64,000 bases of DNA, taken from positions 1-64,000 of the forward strand of contig NZ_JABBXF010000021.1 of the NCBI RefSeq assembly GCF_013030945.1. Reading direction: 5' to 3'. This document shows positions 10,209-22,796 of the stretch, in pieces. How positions within the stretch are numbered: the first letter of the stretch is position 1; each line of letters begins with the position of its first letter. The DNA is from Streptomyces morookaense. GTDB lineage: Bacteria; Actinomycetota; Actinomycetes; Streptomycetales; Streptomycetaceae. The notes beneath the pieces are model-generated. The model did not search any database and had not been told where the DNA came from. It was given only the letters and a program-made list of their open reading frames with translations. The position numbers were made by a program, and so were the translations under genes.

Positions 10209-10706
10209 TCACGCACGGGCAATCGGTGCAATCACCGCCCCCGTGAGCGCCGCCAGGTCGCCCGGGGCGAGCTCCACCTCCAGGCCACGGCGGCCGGCCG
10301 ACACACAGATCGTGGGGTACGCGTCCGCCGACGCGTCCAGCGCCGTACGCAGCCGCTTGCGCTGTCCGAGCGGGGAGATGCCGCCCCGCACATACCCCGT
10401 GGTGCGCTCCGCGAGGGCCGGATCGGCCATCGCGGCCCGCTTGCCGCCCAGCGCAGCGGCGAGCGCCTTGAGGTCCAGCGAGCCGGACACCGGCACGACC
10501 GCGACCGCGAGGCTGCCGTCGACGTCGGCCACCAGGGTCTTGAAGACCCTGCCCGGCTCGACGCCCATCGCCTGCGCGGCCTCCTCGCCGTAGGACGCCG
10601 TGGCGGGGTCGTGCTCGTAGGCGTGCACGGAGAACGCCGTACCGGCCTTCTCCAGGGCCGCGATGGCGGGCGTCGGGCCCGCCCCCCGCTTCTTCGTCTT
10701 CGCCAA
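10209..10706 (-). CDS. ybaK: Cys-tRNA(Pro) deacylase, YbaK/EbsC family
   Basis: This 165-residue protein belongs to the YbaK editing-domain family, which hydrolyses cysteine misattached to tRNA-Pro. Family motifs seen are VFKTLVADVDGSLAVAVVPV (with the conserved Lys), a basic segment GGKRAAM, and TTGYVRGGISPLGQRKRL. The length is normal. The start is TTG at 10706, preceded by GGAGGGG at about 6 bases; no ATG fits better. It follows the LON-domain gene by 17 bases, suggesting one transcript. Confidence 0.93.
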   Translation of the reverse strand: MAKTKKRGAGPTPAIAALEKAGTAFSVHAYEHDPATASYGEEAAQAMGVEPGRVFKTLVADVDGSLAVAVVPVSGSLDLKALAAALGGKRAAMADPALAERTTGYVRGGISPLGQRKRLRTALDASADAYPTICVSAGRRGLEVELAPGDLAALTGAVIAPIARA

Positions 10707-10723
10707 CGCGTCCGTCCCCTCCG

Positions 10724-11461
10724 TCAGTTGGGGCTGGTCGGCCGTCTGGTGAGGTCCACGGCCGGCAGCGACGGGAGCTTACCGATCAAGGCCGTCTCGG
10801 TGCGCAGCAGTTTCAGCTCCTCCGCCAGCCGCGACGCGGTGTCCGGGGCCTGGAGCAGCCGCTGCTTGGCGGGGGTGTCCAGCACGGCGGCGGCCGCGAC
10901 CAGATAGGAGAGCACCGACGGCTCCCCGGGCAGATCCGCCTGCCCCGCCAGCGAGCGCTCGCTCGCCCCGGCCAGCCGCTTCTGGTAGGCGCGGAACGCC
11001 CGCACCACGCCCGAGGCCAGCGCGCCCGCCTCGTCGCCCTGCTGCTCCGGGATCTCCTCCACCTCGCCCGTCAGATAGGGGCCGGTGGCGTCGACCGACA
11101 GCAGCCGGAAGCGGGTGGTGCCGCTGGCGAGGACCTCGTAGGTGCCGTCCGGGCGCTCGCGGATCGTGGCGGCCTCGGCCATGCAGCCCACGGTGTGGAA
11201 GGACCTGATCGGGTCGGGGCCGAAGCCGGACGCCGGCCCCGGCTCCGGGCGGGCCTGCTCGGGCAGGCCCGGCGCGGTGGGCGCGACCTCGCGGCCGTCG
11301 CGGATGGCGACGACGCCGAAGCGGCGCGGCAGCTCCTCCGGCAGCGCCGACAGCTCGCGCATCATGGCGCGGTACCGCTGCTCGAAGACGTTGAGCGGGA
11401 GCACGAGGCCCGGGAAGAGCACCGAGTTCAGCGGGAAGATGGGAAGGCGGGCGCTGGTCAC
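10724..11461 (-). CDS. LON-substrate-binding-domain protein (stand-alone N domain)
   Basis: This 245-residue protein resembles the N-terminal substrate-recognition domain of Lon protease without the ATPase or protease parts. It opens with LPIFPLNSVLFPGLVLPLNV, the diagnostic start of the domain, and includes FEQRYRAMM and a helical C-terminal half. Related stand-alone proteins exist in many bacteria with unclear roles. The start GTG at 11461 lies 8 bases after a TAGGCT box (reverse strand, 11470-11475), consistent with a leaderless transcript. Confidence 0.88.
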   Translation of the reverse strand: MTSARLPIFPLNSVLFPGLVLPLNVFEQRYRAMMRELSALPEELPRRFGVVAIRDGREVAPTAPGLPEQARPEPGPASGFGPDPIRSFHTVGCMAEAATIRERPDGTYEVLASGTTRFRLLSVDATGPYLTGEVEEIPEQQGDEAGALASGVVRAFRAYQKRLAGASERSLAGQADLPGEPSVLSYLVAAAAVLDTPAKQRLLQAPDTASRLAEELKLLRTETALIGKLPSLPAVDLTRRPTSPN

Positions 11462-11504
11462 AGCCGGTAAGCCTAATGGCCTGCGCCGACAGAGCGGCCG
11501 GAGT

Positions 11505-13106
11505 TCACTGGCGGCGGAGCAGCCGGGAGGCGCCGGCGGCGACCGTGGTGGCCAGCACCCAGCCCAGCAGGATCAGCGCGGCCGACAGCCACTGGGCGAG
11601 GCCCGTGGTCTTCCAGGCCAGGCCCTGGCCCAGGTCGACGACCGGCAGCAGCAGGTCCAGGGTGTAGAGCTCGGGGTTCCAGGCGGGGCCCTCGTTCTCC
11701 TTGACCGGCTCGAAGTGCTGGTGCGAGAAGTAGAGCGTCCCCAGCGCCCACAGCACCGCCATCCACACGGCCGCCCGGCCGGGTCGGTAGCCGTAGGCCA
11801 CGGCCCAGTCCTGCAGATAGCCCCAGGCCCGGCCGGCCAGGGGCAGCGTCTCGCGTCTGCGCCGCTGCTTGGCCAGCAGCACTTCCCGCGCGTCCTCGTC
11901 CTCCCCGCTGTCGCGCAGGGCGCTCGCCAGCCGCTCGTACGGCTCCGGCGCGTACTCGGGGGTGGCCGCGGCCACCCACTCCAGGCGCAGTGGGAGCGGG
12001 AAGCGGCCCAGCGGTATGAGGTTCTCGTAGAAGAAGCCGGCCATCGTCAGCCCGCCGGGGCCCGGCCAGCTGTCGTAGCGGTCCACGAGATTGGTGACCC
12101 GGGCGCCCGACAGCACCACCCGGCCGCGCTCCGGCCGGTCCCCGAGGAAGCGCAGCTCGGGCGTCTGGAGGCGGCGCAGCGACAGCTCCTGGTCCTGCTG
12201 CATCACGAACCGTGCCTCGCTGAGGTCCACCGCGTCGCCGAACCGCCCGTCGTCCAGCCGCGCCCCGCCGTGGCACTCGAAGCGCTGCACCCGCGTGCCC
12301 CGCTCGGGCGTGCCGGGGGTGATCCCGTACGGGGGAGTGCCGCCGGGGAAGGCGGAGCCGCTGATGCCGACCGCCGTCAGGTAGAGGGTGCGTTCCACGG
12401 TGAGCTGCGGGGCGTTGAGCGCGCGTCGCCCGTACGGGTTGTGCAGGGCCGAGCCGCGCAGGCTCAGCGAGGCGCCGACGGTGGCGCCGCGCAGGCTCAG
12501 TTCTCCGTAGGAGCGCATCATCTCGGCCTGCAGGTCCTGCCCGACGGTCAGGCCGTCGGCGGCGACGGACACCCCGTGCCGGTCCCGGCGCACGACGACC
12601 TGGTTGAGCAGCAGGTCCGTGCCGATGCGGGCGTCGGTCAGCCGGACACCGTGCCGTATCACCGAGCGCGGCAGGTGCAGATCGCCCTCGGTGTGCAGCC
12701 GGGCGGCCTCCAGCCGCGGGATGGCGCAGCCGACCAGGCGCAGGGTGGTGAAGTGGCACTCCGGCAGCAGCAGCTGCTGGTCGAAGCGGCAGTTGTGCAG
12801 CTCGACGTAGGGGACGACGGTCCCGCCGGAGAGGTCGAGCCGGCCGGTGATCCGCACCCCGTTGAGCTTGAGCGCGGCCACCCGGCCGGGGAGCGCGGGC
12901 GGGCCGTCCAGGAGCAGCCGGGCGAGGACCGCCGCCCGGACGCTGCGCTCGGGGCCCCAGGCGTGCGGGCCGTCCGGGTCGTTGCGCTCGTGCTCGGCGG
13001 CCCGCAGGTCATGGGTGCTGCCCTGACGGAACGCCTGCCACATCCCCTCCTCGGCAGGGGTGAGATCCAGCCCGTGCGGAAGCCCGCCGTCCGTCTGCTC
13101 GGTCAC
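11505..13106 (-). CDS. Membrane-associated protein with pentapeptide-like N-terminal part
   Basis: GTG at 13106 (after GGAAGGGGG) gives 533 residues. An earlier GTG at 13238 would invade the promoter region of the divergent hisD gene, so it was not chosen. The first ~350 residues carry many short repeats of the type L-x-L-x-G-x-x-I/V, resembling a right-handed beta-helix. The C-terminal ~120 residues have two strong membrane spans ([16 protein letters not shown] and [20 protein letters not shown]). Streptomyces relatives are often labelled oxidoreductase, but I see no nucleotide- or cofactor-binding motif. Function unknown. Confidence 0.7.
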   Translation of the reverse strand: MTEQTDGGLPHGLDLTPAEEGMWQAFRQGSTHDLRAAEHERNDPDGPHAWGPERSVRAAVLARLLLDGPPALPGRVAALKLNGVRITGRLDLSGGTVVPYVELHNCRFDQQLLLPECHFTTLRLVGCAIPRLEAARLHTEGDLHLPRSVIRHGVRLTDARIGTDLLLNQVVVRRDRHGVSVAADGLTVGQDLQAEMMRSYGELSLRGATVGASLSLRGSALHNPYGRRALNAPQLTVERTLYLTAVGISGSAFPGGTPPYGITPGTPERGTRVQRFECHGGARLDDGRFGDAVDLSEARFVMQQDQELSLRRLQTPELRFLGDRPERGRVVLSGARVTNLVDRYDSWPGPGGLTMAGFFYENLIPLGRFPLPLRLEWVAAATPEYAPEPYERLASALRDSGEDEDAREVLLAKQRRRRETLPLAGRAWGYLQDWAVAYGYRPGRAAVWMAVLWALGTLYFSHQHFEPVKENEGPAWNPELYTLDLLLPVVDLGQGLAWKTTGLAQWLSAALILLGWVLATTVAAGASRLLRRQ

Positions 13107-13246
13107 CGCGCCCCCTTCCGTCACCCGTACGGGCGTGCTACGGATCCCCATTCCCGCTGTGGCGGCGCGGACACCGTCCGTGCAGTCCGTATCAGAGGGT
13201 GGTCCGGAGAAACGTGCGACGGGACGGGTCTGAGACAATTGGCCGT
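13107..13246. promoter_or_regulatory. Divergent control region before hisD
   Basis: This 140-bp gap separates the divergent membrane-protein gene and hisD. GACAAT at 13234-13239 lies 7 bases before the hisD GTG and there is no ribosome-binding site, so the his operon transcript is probably leaderless. Confidence 0.5.
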
Positions 13247-16261
<3,015 letters not shown>

Positions 16262-16265
<4 letters not shown>

Positions 16266-16429
16266 ACTCCATCTCCACGCTGTTCATCCTGCTCGGCCTG
16301 TTCCTCCTCGGCGGCGTCTACTCCTTCTGGAAGCAGGAGATGTCCAAGAGCATCATCGTGCTGCTCGCCATCGGCTCGGCCATGTCGCTCGCCGCGGGCA
16401 TCCTGCGCATCGAAGGGCTGTGGACATGA
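16262..16429 (+). CDS. Small membrane protein inside the his operon
   Basis: GTG at 16262 overlaps the hisB stop (GTGA), and the TGA at 16427-16429 overlaps the hisH ATG. This pins a 55-residue product. It has two hydrophobic helices, [20 protein letters not shown] and [20 protein letters not shown], joined by a short polar turn (KQEMS). No function is known to me. Its perfect translational coupling to both neighbours argues that it is made in step with the histidine enzymes. Confidence 0.85.
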
Positions 16430-17067
16430 GCGCGCCCAAGAAGGTCGTCGTCTTCGACTACGGCTTCGGCAACGTCCGTTCGGCCGAGCGCGCCCTCGCC
16501 CACGTCGGCGCGGACGTCGAGATCACCGGTGACTACGACAAGGCCATGAACGCCGACGGACTGCTCGTCCCCGGCGTCGGCGCCTTCGCCGCCTGCATGC
16601 AGGGGCTGCGCGCCGCGCGCGGCGACTGGATCGTCGAGCGCCGGCTGGCCGGCGGACGGCCCGTCATGGGCATCTGCGTCGGCATGCAGATCCTCTTCGC
16701 CCGCGGCATCGAGCACGGCGTCGAGACCGACGGCCTCGACGAGTGGCCCGGCATCGTCGAGCCGCTCAAGGCGCCCGTCGTCCCGCACATGGGCTGGAAC
16801 ACCGTCGCCCCGCCCGAGGGCACCCGGCTCTTCGCGGGCCTGGACCCCGACACCCGCTACTACTTCGTGCACTCCTACGCCGTGCGCGAGTGGAACTTCG
16901 AGGTCGGCAACGCCGCCATCCGCCCGCCGCAGGTCACCTGGGCCACGCACGGCGAACCCTTCGTGGCCGCCGTCGAGAACGGGCCGCTCTGCGCCACGCA
17001 GTTCCACCCCGAGAAGTCCGGCGACGCCGGAGCCCGGCTGCTGACCAACTGGATCGAGACGCTCTGA
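16426..17067 (+). CDS. hisH: Imidazole glycerol phosphate synthase, glutaminase subunit
   Basis: This 213-residue class I glutamine amidotransferase supplies ammonia to HisF. The catalytic cysteine is in [11 protein letters not shown] (residue 84). The His and Glu of the triad are in TQFHPEKSG (about 195-197). [11 protein letters not shown] is the oxyanion region. ATG at 16426 overlaps the preceding small gene by four bases, and the stop shares one base with the hisA start. Its partner hisF lies two genes downstream. Confidence 0.97.
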   Translation: MSAPKKVVVFDYGFGNVRSAERALAHVGADVEITGDYDKAMNADGLLVPGVGAFAACMQGLRAARGDWIVERRLAGGRPVMGICVGMQILFARGIEHGVETDGLDEWPGIVEPLKAPVVPHMGWNTVAPPEGTRLFAGLDPDTRYYFVHSYAVREWNFEVGNAAIRPPQVTWATHGEPFVAAVENGPLCATQFHPEKSGDAGARLLTNWIETL

Positions 17068-17792
17068 TGCCCACGCTTGAACTGCTCCCCGCCGTCGACG
17101 TCCGCGACGGCCAGGCCGTCCGCCTCGTCCACGGCGAGTCCGGCACGGAGACCTCCTACGGCGACCCGCTGACCGCCGCGCAGGCCTGGCAGCGCGCCGG
17201 AGCCGAATGGCTGCACCTGGTCGACCTCGACGCCGCCTTCGGCACCGGCGACAACCGCGCACAGGTCGCCGAGGTCGTCCGCGCCATGGACATCAAGGTC
17301 GAACTCTCCGGCGGCATCCGCGACGACGCCTCCCTCGCCGCGGCCCTCGCCACCGGCTGCACCCGCGTCAACCTCGGCACCGCCGCCTTGGAGACCCCCG
17401 AATGGGTCGCCAAGGTCATCGCCGAGCACGGCGACCGCATCGCCGTCGGCCTGGACGTCCGCGGCACCACCCTGCGCGGCCGCGGCTGGACCCGCGACGG
17501 CGGCGACCTCTACGAGACCCTGGCCCGGCTGGACTCGGAGGGCTGCGCCCGCTACGTCGTCACCGACATCGCCAAGGACGGCACCCTCCAGGGCCCCAAC
17601 CTGGAGCTGCTGAAGAACGTCTGCGCGGCCACCGACCGGCCGGTCGTCGCCTCCGGCGGCGTCTCCTCCCTTGACGATCTGCGTGCTCTTGCCACCCTGG
17701 TACCGGAGGGTGTCGAAGGCGCCATCGTGGGCAAGGCCCTCTACGCCAAGGCGTTCACTCTGGAAGAGGCACTGGAGGCTGTGTCCGTATGA
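17067..17792 (+). CDS. priA: Phosphoribosyl isomerase A (dual HisA/TrpF type)
   Basis: This 241-residue (beta/alpha)8 barrel isomerises ProFAR in histidine synthesis. Signatures are [15 protein letters not shown] with the first catalytic Asp, [22 protein letters not shown], and [16 protein letters not shown] with the second Asp. In Streptomyces this enzyme also performs the phosphoribosylanthranilate isomerase step of tryptophan synthesis (PriA). No trpF gene is seen near the trp genes here, which supports that reading. The start ATG overlaps the hisH stop by one base (TGATG). Confidence 0.95.
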   Translation: MPTLELLPAVDVRDGQAVRLVHGESGTETSYGDPLTAAQAWQRAGAEWLHLVDLDAAFGTGDNRAQVAEVVRAMDIKVELSGGIRDDASLAAALATGCTRVNLGTAALETPEWVAKVIAEHGDRIAVGLDVRGTTLRGRGWTRDGGDLYETLARLDSEGCARYVVTDIAKDGTLQGPNLELLKNVCAATDRPVVASGGVSSLDDLRALATLVPEGVEGAIVGKALYAKAFTLEEALEAVSV

Positions 17793-18196
17793 CCGAATCC
17801 CCCGCACCGCGGCGTGTGCAGTCGGACAGCTCCTGGGAGGAGACGATCGGATTCGCACGGGCCGTGGAGGCGGGGGACCGGGTCCTCGTCTCCGGCACGC
17901 TGCCCATCACCGGCGGCGTGCTCCAGGGCGAGGGCGATCCCTACGAGCAGACCCTCGCGGCCTTCGGCAAGGCGCTGCACGCCCTGAAGGAACTCGGGCT
18001 CGGCATCGAGTCCGTCGTCCGCACCCGTATGTACCTGACCCATGTGCGCGACGTGGACGCGGTCGGCCGCGCCCACAAGGAGCTCTTCGACGACGTCCGG
18101 CCGGCCTCGACCATGGTCGTGGTCTCCGGCTTCGTCGACTCCCGCGCGCTGGTCGAAGTAGAAGTAGAAGCCTTCCGAGGAGCAACGAGCACATGA
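17789..18196 (+). CDS. RidA family protein
   Basis: This 135-residue member of the RidA/YjgF superfamily typically hydrolyses reactive enamine or imine intermediates released by PLP enzymes. The fold is recognisable from [20 protein letters not shown], the trimer-interface segment, and [20 protein letters not shown] with the conserved Arg. It overlaps hisA by ATGA and hisF by ATGA, so it is an integral part of the operon. Whether it acts on an intermediate of this pathway is an inference from position only. Confidence 0.92.
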   Translation: MTESPAPRRVQSDSSWEETIGFARAVEAGDRVLVSGTLPITGGVLQGEGDPYEQTLAAFGKALHALKELGLGIESVVRTRMYLTHVRDVDAVGRAHKELFDDVRPASTMVVVSGFVDSRALVEVEVEAFRGATST

Positions 18197-18948
18197 CCCT
18201 GGCGGTCCGAGTCATCCCCTGCCTGGACGTGGACAACGGCCGGGTCGTCAAGGGCGTCAACTTCCAGAACCTGCGCGACGCCGGCGACCCCGTCGAGATG
18301 GCCAGGATCTACGGCGCGGAGGGCGCCGACGAGCTGACCTTCCTCGACATCACGGCCTCCTCCGGCAACCGCGAGACCACCTACGACGTCGTGCGCCGCA
18401 CGGCCGAGCAGGTGTTCATCCCGCTGACCGTCGGCGGCGGCGTCCGCACCCCCGAGGACGTCGACAAGCTGCTCCGCGCCGGCGCCGACAAGGTCGGCAT
18501 CAACACCGCCGCCATCGAACGCCCCGACGTGATCCGCGAGATCGCCGAGCGGTTCGGCAGCCAGGTGCTGGTGCTGTCCGTGGACGCGCGACGGACCGCG
18601 TCCGGCAGCTTCGAGGTCACCACCCACGGCGGCCGCCGTGGCACCGGCATCGACGCGGTGGAGTGGGCGCACCGCGCCGCGGAGCTGGGCGCGGGCGAGA
18701 TCCTGCTGAACTCGATGGACGCGGACGGCACGAAGGACGGCTACGACACGGAGATGATCCGCGCGGTGCGGAAGCATGTCACCGTGCCGGTGATCGCCAG
18801 TGGTGGAGCGGGCCGCCTTGAGCATTTTGCTCCGGCGGTGGAGGCGGGGGCCGATGCGGTGCTGGCCGCGTCCGTGTTCCACTTCGGCGATCTGCGGATC
18901 GGCGAGGTCAAGACCTCGCTGCGGGAGGCGGGGCATCCGGTTCGGTGA
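18193..18948 (+). CDS. hisF: Imidazole glycerol phosphate synthase, cyclase subunit
   Basis: This 251-residue barrel closes the imidazole ring using ammonia from HisH. Diagnostic segments are [19 protein letters not shown] with the catalytic Asp, [38 protein letters not shown] with the second catalytic Asp, and [12 protein letters not shown] at 18193 overlaps the ridA stop. The operon ends here with a GC hairpin. hisI lies apart downstream; hisG and hisE are not in the window. Confidence 0.98.
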   Translation: MTLAVRVIPCLDVDNGRVVKGVNFQNLRDAGDPVEMARIYGAEGADELTFLDITASSGNRETTYDVVRRTAEQVFIPLTVGGGVRTPEDVDKLLRAGADKVGINTAAIERPDVIREIAERFGSQVLVLSVDARRTASGSFEVTTHGGRRGTGIDAVEWAHRAAELGAGEILLNSMDADGTKDGYDTEMIRAVRKHVTVPVIASGGAGRLEHFAPAVEAGADAVLAASVFHFGDLRIGEVKTSLREAGHPVR

Positions 18949-18979
18949 TCTGCGGGCCGTGGGTGGGCTGGATACAGTC

Positions 18980-19001
18980 CCGCGCCCCTGACGGGGCGCG
19001 G
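18980..19001. terminator. Hairpin terminator of the his operon
   Basis: CCGCGCCCC (18980-18988), a 4-base loop and GGGGCGCGG (18993-19001) form a perfect 9-bp stem between the hisF stop and the stop of the convergent TIGR03085 gene. Confidence 0.7.
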
Positions 19002-19013
19002 TAGCGCGGCGTC

Positions 19014-19646
19014 TCAGATGCCCAGCTTCGCCGATCCCAGCTTGGCGATGGCCATCTCGTCGCCCTCCAGCTCCACCTTGGCCGCCTTCTGGCGGCCGAA
19101 GGCGAACAGGATCAGCTCGGCCGGCTCGCCGGTGACCGTCACCACCGGCGCCCCCTTCCGGGCCACCGCCACACGCCCGTCGGGGCGCCGCAGCACCAGG
19201 CCGGCCGGCGAACGGCGGCCCACCACCCGGGCCATCGCCTCCAGGCGGGTCCACAGCGCGTCCGCGAAGACCGGGTCCACCGAGCGCGGCGTCCAGTCCG
19301 GCTGCGCCCGGCGCACGTCCTCCGTGTGCACGTAGAACTCCACCGTGTTCGCCGCCTCGTCGATCTGCTTGAGGGCGAACGGCGACACCTTCGGCGGCCC
19401 GCTCCTGACGAGCTGCACCAGCTCCTCGTACGGCTTCGCCGCGAACTCCGCCTGCACCCGCTCCAGCCGGGACGCCAGCGGCTTGAACAGCACACCGGCC
19501 GCCGCGTCGGCGCGGCGTTCGCGCACCACCACGTGTGCGGCGAGATCACGGGCGGTCCAGCCCTCGCAGAGCGTCGGGGCATCGGGGCCCGCGGTCTCCA
19601 ACAGGTCGGCGAGGAGCAGGCGTTCGCGCTGCGCGTGGGTCGACAT
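19014..19646 (-). CDS. TIGR03085 family protein (DinB/maleylpyruvate-isomerase-like fold)
   Basis: This 210-residue protein has the four-helix metal-binding fold shared with mycothiol-dependent maleylpyruvate isomerases. The opening [19 protein letters not shown], then [20 protein letters not shown] with a metal-type histidine, and the later [13 protein letters not shown] are typical. The actinobacterial TIGR03085 family has no assigned reaction. ATG at 19646 lies 6 bases after a TAGGCT box with no ribosome-binding site, so its transcript is probably leaderless. Confidence 0.88.
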   Translation of the reverse strand: MSTHAQRERLLLADLLETAGPDAPTLCEGWTARDLAAHVVVRERRADAAAGVLFKPLASRLERVQAEFAAKPYEELVQLVRSGPPKVSPFALKQIDEAANTVEFYVHTEDVRRAQPDWTPRSVDPVFADALWTRLEAMARVVGRRSPAGLVLRRPDGRVAVARKGAPVVTVTGEPAELILFAFGRQKAAKVELEGDEMAIAKLGSAKLGI

Positions 19647-19683
19647 GCCGCCAGCCTACGGCCGCCGCGGCAGAATGGGGGGC
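19647..19683. promoter_or_regulatory. 37-bp bidirectional leaderless promoter
   Basis: Two start codons face away from each other across 37 bp. On the plus strand CAGAAT (19671-19676) is 7 bases before the hisI ATG. On the minus strand TAGGCT (19658-19653) is 6 bases before the other ATG. There is no space for leaders, so both mRNAs probably begin at the start codon. Confidence 0.55.
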
Positions 19684-20043
19684 ATGACAGGCAATTCCTC
19701 CGCCCTCGACCCGGCCGTCGCCGCCCGCCTCAAGCGCAACGCCGACGGCCTGGTCCCCGCCGTCGCCCAGCAGTACGACACCGGTGAGGTGCTCATGCTC
19801 GGCTGGATGGACGACGAGGCCCTCCACCGCACCCTCACCACCGGACGCTGCACCTACTGGAGCCGCAGCCGCCAGGAGTACTGGGTCAAGGGCGACACCT
19901 CCGGCCACGTCCAGCACGTGAAGTCCGTGGCCCTGGACTGCGACGGGGACACGATCCTGGTGAAGGTGGACCAGGAGGGCCCGGCATGCCACACGGGCAC
20001 GAGGACGTGCTTCGACGCGGACGTCCTGCTGAGCGCCCCGTAG
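19684..20043 (+). CDS. hisI: Phosphoribosyl-AMP cyclohydrolase
   Basis: This 119-residue metalloenzyme opens the adenine ring in the third step of histidine synthesis. Zinc and magnesium ligands are visible in [13 protein letters not shown] and [12 protein letters not shown] (three conserved cysteines), and [17 protein letters not shown] is diagnostic. It is monofunctional, with no HisE part. The ATG at 19684 is chosen; an in-frame ATG three codons upstream would overlap the -10 box. Its stop codon lies inside a copy of the recurrent GC element. Confidence 0.96.
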   Translation: MTGNSSALDPAVAARLKRNADGLVPAVAQQYDTGEVLMLGWMDDEALHRTLTTGRCTYWSRSRQEYWVKGDTSGHVQHVKSVALDCDGDTILVKVDQEGPACHTGTRTCFDADVLLSAP

Positions 20044-20084
20044 GGGCGCGGGGAACTGCGCGACCAGCCACAGACGACCCGCAG
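20033..20084. repeat. Recurrent GC element, right-arm copy
   Basis: GCGCCCC-gta-GGGGCGC (20033-20049) is followed by GGGGAACTGCGCGACCAGCC and a tail ending CCCGCAG. It is homologous to the elements near 7430, 52480 and 60145. The hisI TAG is part of the first hairpin, so the element probably terminates hisI. Confidence 0.8.
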
Positions 20085-20125
20085 TCGAACCCCAACCCCA
20101 AACGGACCCACTAGGCTCCCAGGGC

Positions 20126-21643
20126 ATGGCTGCCAAGCAACACGGCATCACCCCGGATGCCGCCACCTTCCGGATGCTCGCGAAGGACCGCCGCGTCATC
20201 CCGGTCACCCGCCGTTTCCTCGCCGACGGGGACACCCCCGTCGGCCTCTACCGCAAGCTCGCCGCCGAGCGCCCCGGCACGTTCCTGCTGGAGTCCGCCG
20301 AGAACGGCCGCACCTGGGCCCGTTACTCGTTCATCGGCGTCCGCAGCTCCGCCACCCTCACCGTCCGCGACGGGCAGACCCACTGGCTCGGCACCCCGCC
20401 CGTCGGCGTCCCCGTCGAGGGGGACCCGCTGCAGGCGCTGCGGGCCACCGTCGAGGCCCTGCACACCCCGCGCGACCTGATAGAGGATGCGGGGCTGCCG
20501 CCGTTCACCGGCGGCATGGTGGGCTACCTCGGCTACGACATCGTCCGCCGCCTGGAGAAGATCGGCGAGCAGGGCCGGGACGAACTGGGCCTGCCCGAGC
20601 TGACCATGCTGCTCACCTCGGACCTCGCCGTCCTGGACCACTGGAGCGGCAGCGTCCTGCTGATCGCCAACGCGATCAACCACAACGACCTGTCGACGGG
20701 CATCGACGAGGCCTACGCCGACGCCGTCGCCCGGCTCGACGCCATGGCCGCCGACCTGCGCCGTCCCGAGCCCACGCTGCCCGTCGCGCTGCCCGCCTCC
20801 GAGCTGCCCGAGTACACCGCGGGCTGGGGCGGCCCCGACTACATGGCGGCCGTCGACGACATCAAGGAGCGCATCCGGGCGGGCGAGGCCTTCCAGGTCG
20901 TGCCCTCGCAGCGGTTCGAGACCCCGTGCACGGCCTCGGCCCTGGACGTCTACCGGGTGCTGCGGGCCACCAACCCGAGCCCGTACATGTACCTGTTCCG
21001 CTTCGAGGGATTCGACGTGGTCGGGTCGAGCCCCGAGGCGCTGGTCAAGGTCGAGGACGGGCACGCCATGGTGCACCCCATCGCGGGGACGCGCCCGCGC
21101 GGCGCCACCCCGCAGGCCGACGCCGCGCTCGCCGAGGAGCTGCTGGCCGACCCCAAGGAGCGCGCCGAGCACCTGATGCTCGTCGACCTCGGGCGCAACG
21201 ACCTCGGCCGGGTCTGCGAACCCGGCAGCGTCGAGGTCGTCGACTTCATGTCGGTCGAGCGCTACAGCCACGTGATGCACATCGTCTCCACCGTCACCGG
21301 CCGGCTGGCCCCCGGCCGCACCGCCTTCGACGTGCTGACCGCCTGCTTCCCCGCGGGCACCCTCTCCGGCGCCCCCAAGCCGCGGGCCATGCAGATCATC
21401 GAGGAGCTGGAGCCCACCCGCCGCGGGCTGTACGGCGGCTGCGTCGGCTACCTGGACTTCGCCGGGGACTCCGACACCGCCATCGCCATCCGCACCGCCC
21501 TGCTGCGCGACGGCACCGCCTACGTCCAGGCCGGCGCCGGCGTCGTCGCCGACTCCGACCCGGCGGCCGAGGACGCCGAATGCCGCAACAAGGCGGCGGC
21601 CGTGCTGCGCGCCGTGCACACCGCCAACCGCCTGGCTCCGTGA
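20126..21643 (+). CDS. trpE: Anthranilate synthase component I
   Basis: This 505-residue enzyme makes anthranilate from chorismate, the committed step of tryptophan synthesis. The feedback motif LLES is present in [19 protein letters not shown]. The catalytic half shows [49 protein letters not shown] and [13 protein letters not shown]. There is no fused glutaminase domain and no trpG nearby. TAGGCT (20112-20117) lies 8 bases before the ATG, suggesting a leaderless transcript. The gap to the repeat leaves no room for a leader peptide or attenuator. Confidence 0.96.
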   Translation: MAAKQHGITPDAATFRMLAKDRRVIPVTRRFLADGDTPVGLYRKLAAERPGTFLLESAENGRTWARYSFIGVRSSATLTVRDGQTHWLGTPPVGVPVEGDPLQALRATVEALHTPRDLIEDAGLPPFTGGMVGYLGYDIVRRLEKIGEQGRDELGLPELTMLLTSDLAVLDHWSGSVLLIANAINHNDLSTGIDEAYADAVARLDAMAADLRRPEPTLPVALPASELPEYTAGWGGPDYMAAVDDIKERIRAGEAFQVVPSQRFETPCTASALDVYRVLRATNPSPYMYLFRFEGFDVVGSSPEALVKVEDGHAMVHPIAGTRPRGATPQADAALAEELLADPKERAEHLMLVDLGRNDLGRVCEPGSVEVVDFMSVERYSHVMHIVSTVTGRLAPGRTAFDVLTACFPAGTLSGAPKPRAMQIIEELEPTRRGLYGGCVGYLDFAGDSDTAIAIRTALLRDGTAYVQAGAGVVADSDPAAEDAECRNKAAAVLRAVHTANRLAP

Positions 21644-21697
21644 GGACACCGGGACCCCGGCCGCGCAGGCCGGAATCGGCCGGGGGATAGTGGAACC

Positions 21698-22354
21698 GTG
21701 AGCGCAGCAGTACCCCACCCCCGCCCCCAGGCCGAGTCCGCAGCCCCCCGCGCCCGGCGCGGCGGCAGGCGCAGCGTCGCCGCCGCCCTGCTGTCCGGTG
21801 CCGCCGGTGCGGCGCTCGTGCTGCTCGCGGGCGGCCGCACCTGGGCCGAGGGCGCGGTCGCCGTCGCCCGCGGCACCCTGCCCCAGCACGTCACCGGACA
21901 GGACATCAACGGCCTGCCCACGGCGCTGGCCGTCGTGGGGCTGGCTGCACTGGTGGCCGTCTTCGCGGTGCGCGGGGCCGGCCGGCTGCTCGTCGCCGGG
22001 CTGCTCGCACTGAGCGGCGCGGGCGTCGTCGCGGGCGCGGTGGCGGGCGCCTCGGACACCTCGGCGCTGGACCAGAAGGCGGCCAAGGTCAACGGCCTGA
22101 CGCAGGCCACCGTCGAGGGCGTCACCCACACCGCCTGGCCGTGGGTCGCCCTCGCGGGCGGTGTCCTGCTGCTGCTGGCCGGGCTGGTCGCCCTGCGGTA
22201 CGGGCGCGACTGGCCCGCCATGTCCGGCCGTTACGAGCGCGACGGCGCCGCCCGCCCCCGGCGCACCGCCGCGGCCCCCGACCCCGACCGCCCCGAGGAG
22301 CTGTGGAAGGCCCTCGACCGCGGCGAGGACCCCACCGGCGGAGCCGGCCGGTGA
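21698..22354 (+). CDS. Trp-biosynthesis-associated membrane protein (TIGR02234 family)
   Basis: GTG at 21698 starts a 218-residue membrane protein with four spans (for example SVAAALLSGAAGAALVLLAG and WPWVALAGGVLLLLAGLVAL). A periplasmic-type loop contains GRTWAEGAVAVARG. Position between trpE and trpC and the fold match the TIGR02234 family found in actinobacterial trp regions. A transport or membrane-sensing role in tryptophan metabolism has been assumed but not shown. GATAGT lies 6 bases before the start. The C-terminus is charged and cytosolic. Confidence 0.85.
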   Translation: MSAAVPHPRPQAESAAPRARRGGRRSVAAALLSGAAGAALVLLAGGRTWAEGAVAVARGTLPQHVTGQDINGLPTALAVVGLAALVAVFAVRGAGRLLVAGLLALSGAGVVAGAVAGASDTSALDQKAAKVNGLTQATVEGVTHTAWPWVALAGGVLLLLAGLVALRYGRDWPAMSGRYERDGAARPRRTAAAPDPDRPEELWKALDRGEDPTGGAGR

Positions 22355-22465
22355 CGCGGCCCGGACACGCCCACCCCGGAGCGGACCGGCACGGCGCGTA
22401 CGGAACAATGTCCCGGAGTGATCTCTGCGCCCGCAGGCGCGATACAGCAACGAGGAGTCAGTCTC

Positions 22466-22684
22466 ATGTCGGGTAGCAGCCACGGACACACCCCGGCCGC
22501 GTGGACCGGTGTCATCATCGCCTTCATCGGCTTCTGCGTCTCCGGCGCGTTCGTCGTGATGGCCAATCCGGTGGGCTTCTGGGCCGGAATGGTCATCGTC
22601 CTGCTCGGCGGTGTCGTCGGCATGATCATGCGCGCCATGGGCATGGGCCAGCCGAAGGCCCAGGCACAGACGCAGCAGGGCTGA
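22466..22684 (+). CDS. HGxxPAAW-motif small membrane protein
   Basis: ATG at 22466 follows GAGGAG and encodes 72 residues. SSHGHTPAAWTGV near the N-terminus contains the HGxxPAAW motif that names this Streptomyces family. Two hydrophobic helices follow (VIIAFIGFCVSGAFVVM and GFWAGMVIVLLGGVVGMIM), then a Gln-rich tail. An upstream in-frame ATG at 22418 lacks a ribosome-binding site. The function is unknown; it is regularly found between trpE and trpC as far as I recall. Confidence 0.85.
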   Translation: MSGSSHGHTPAAWTGVIIAFIGFCVSGAFVVMANPVGFWAGMVIVLLGGVVGMIMRAMGMGQPKAQAQTQQG

Positions 22685-22796
22685 CCCCGGCCCTCTCCCT
22701 CCCGCAAAGGCGCGGCCCAGGACCGTACGGACGTCAGCACCGCCCGTACGCCCGTTCTGAGCTGCGCCTTCGTGCTGTGCGGGGGAGACTCGGCAG

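Noticed and set aside
13107..13238. Longer start (GTG 13238) for the divergent membrane protein
   Set aside because: It would nearly abut the hisD start and consume the promoter; GTG 13106 has a ribosome-binding site.
20044..20125. Possible trp leader peptide or attenuator before trpE
   Set aside because: The gap is filled by the recurrent GC element and a -10-like box next to the ATG. No Trp-rich short frame is present.
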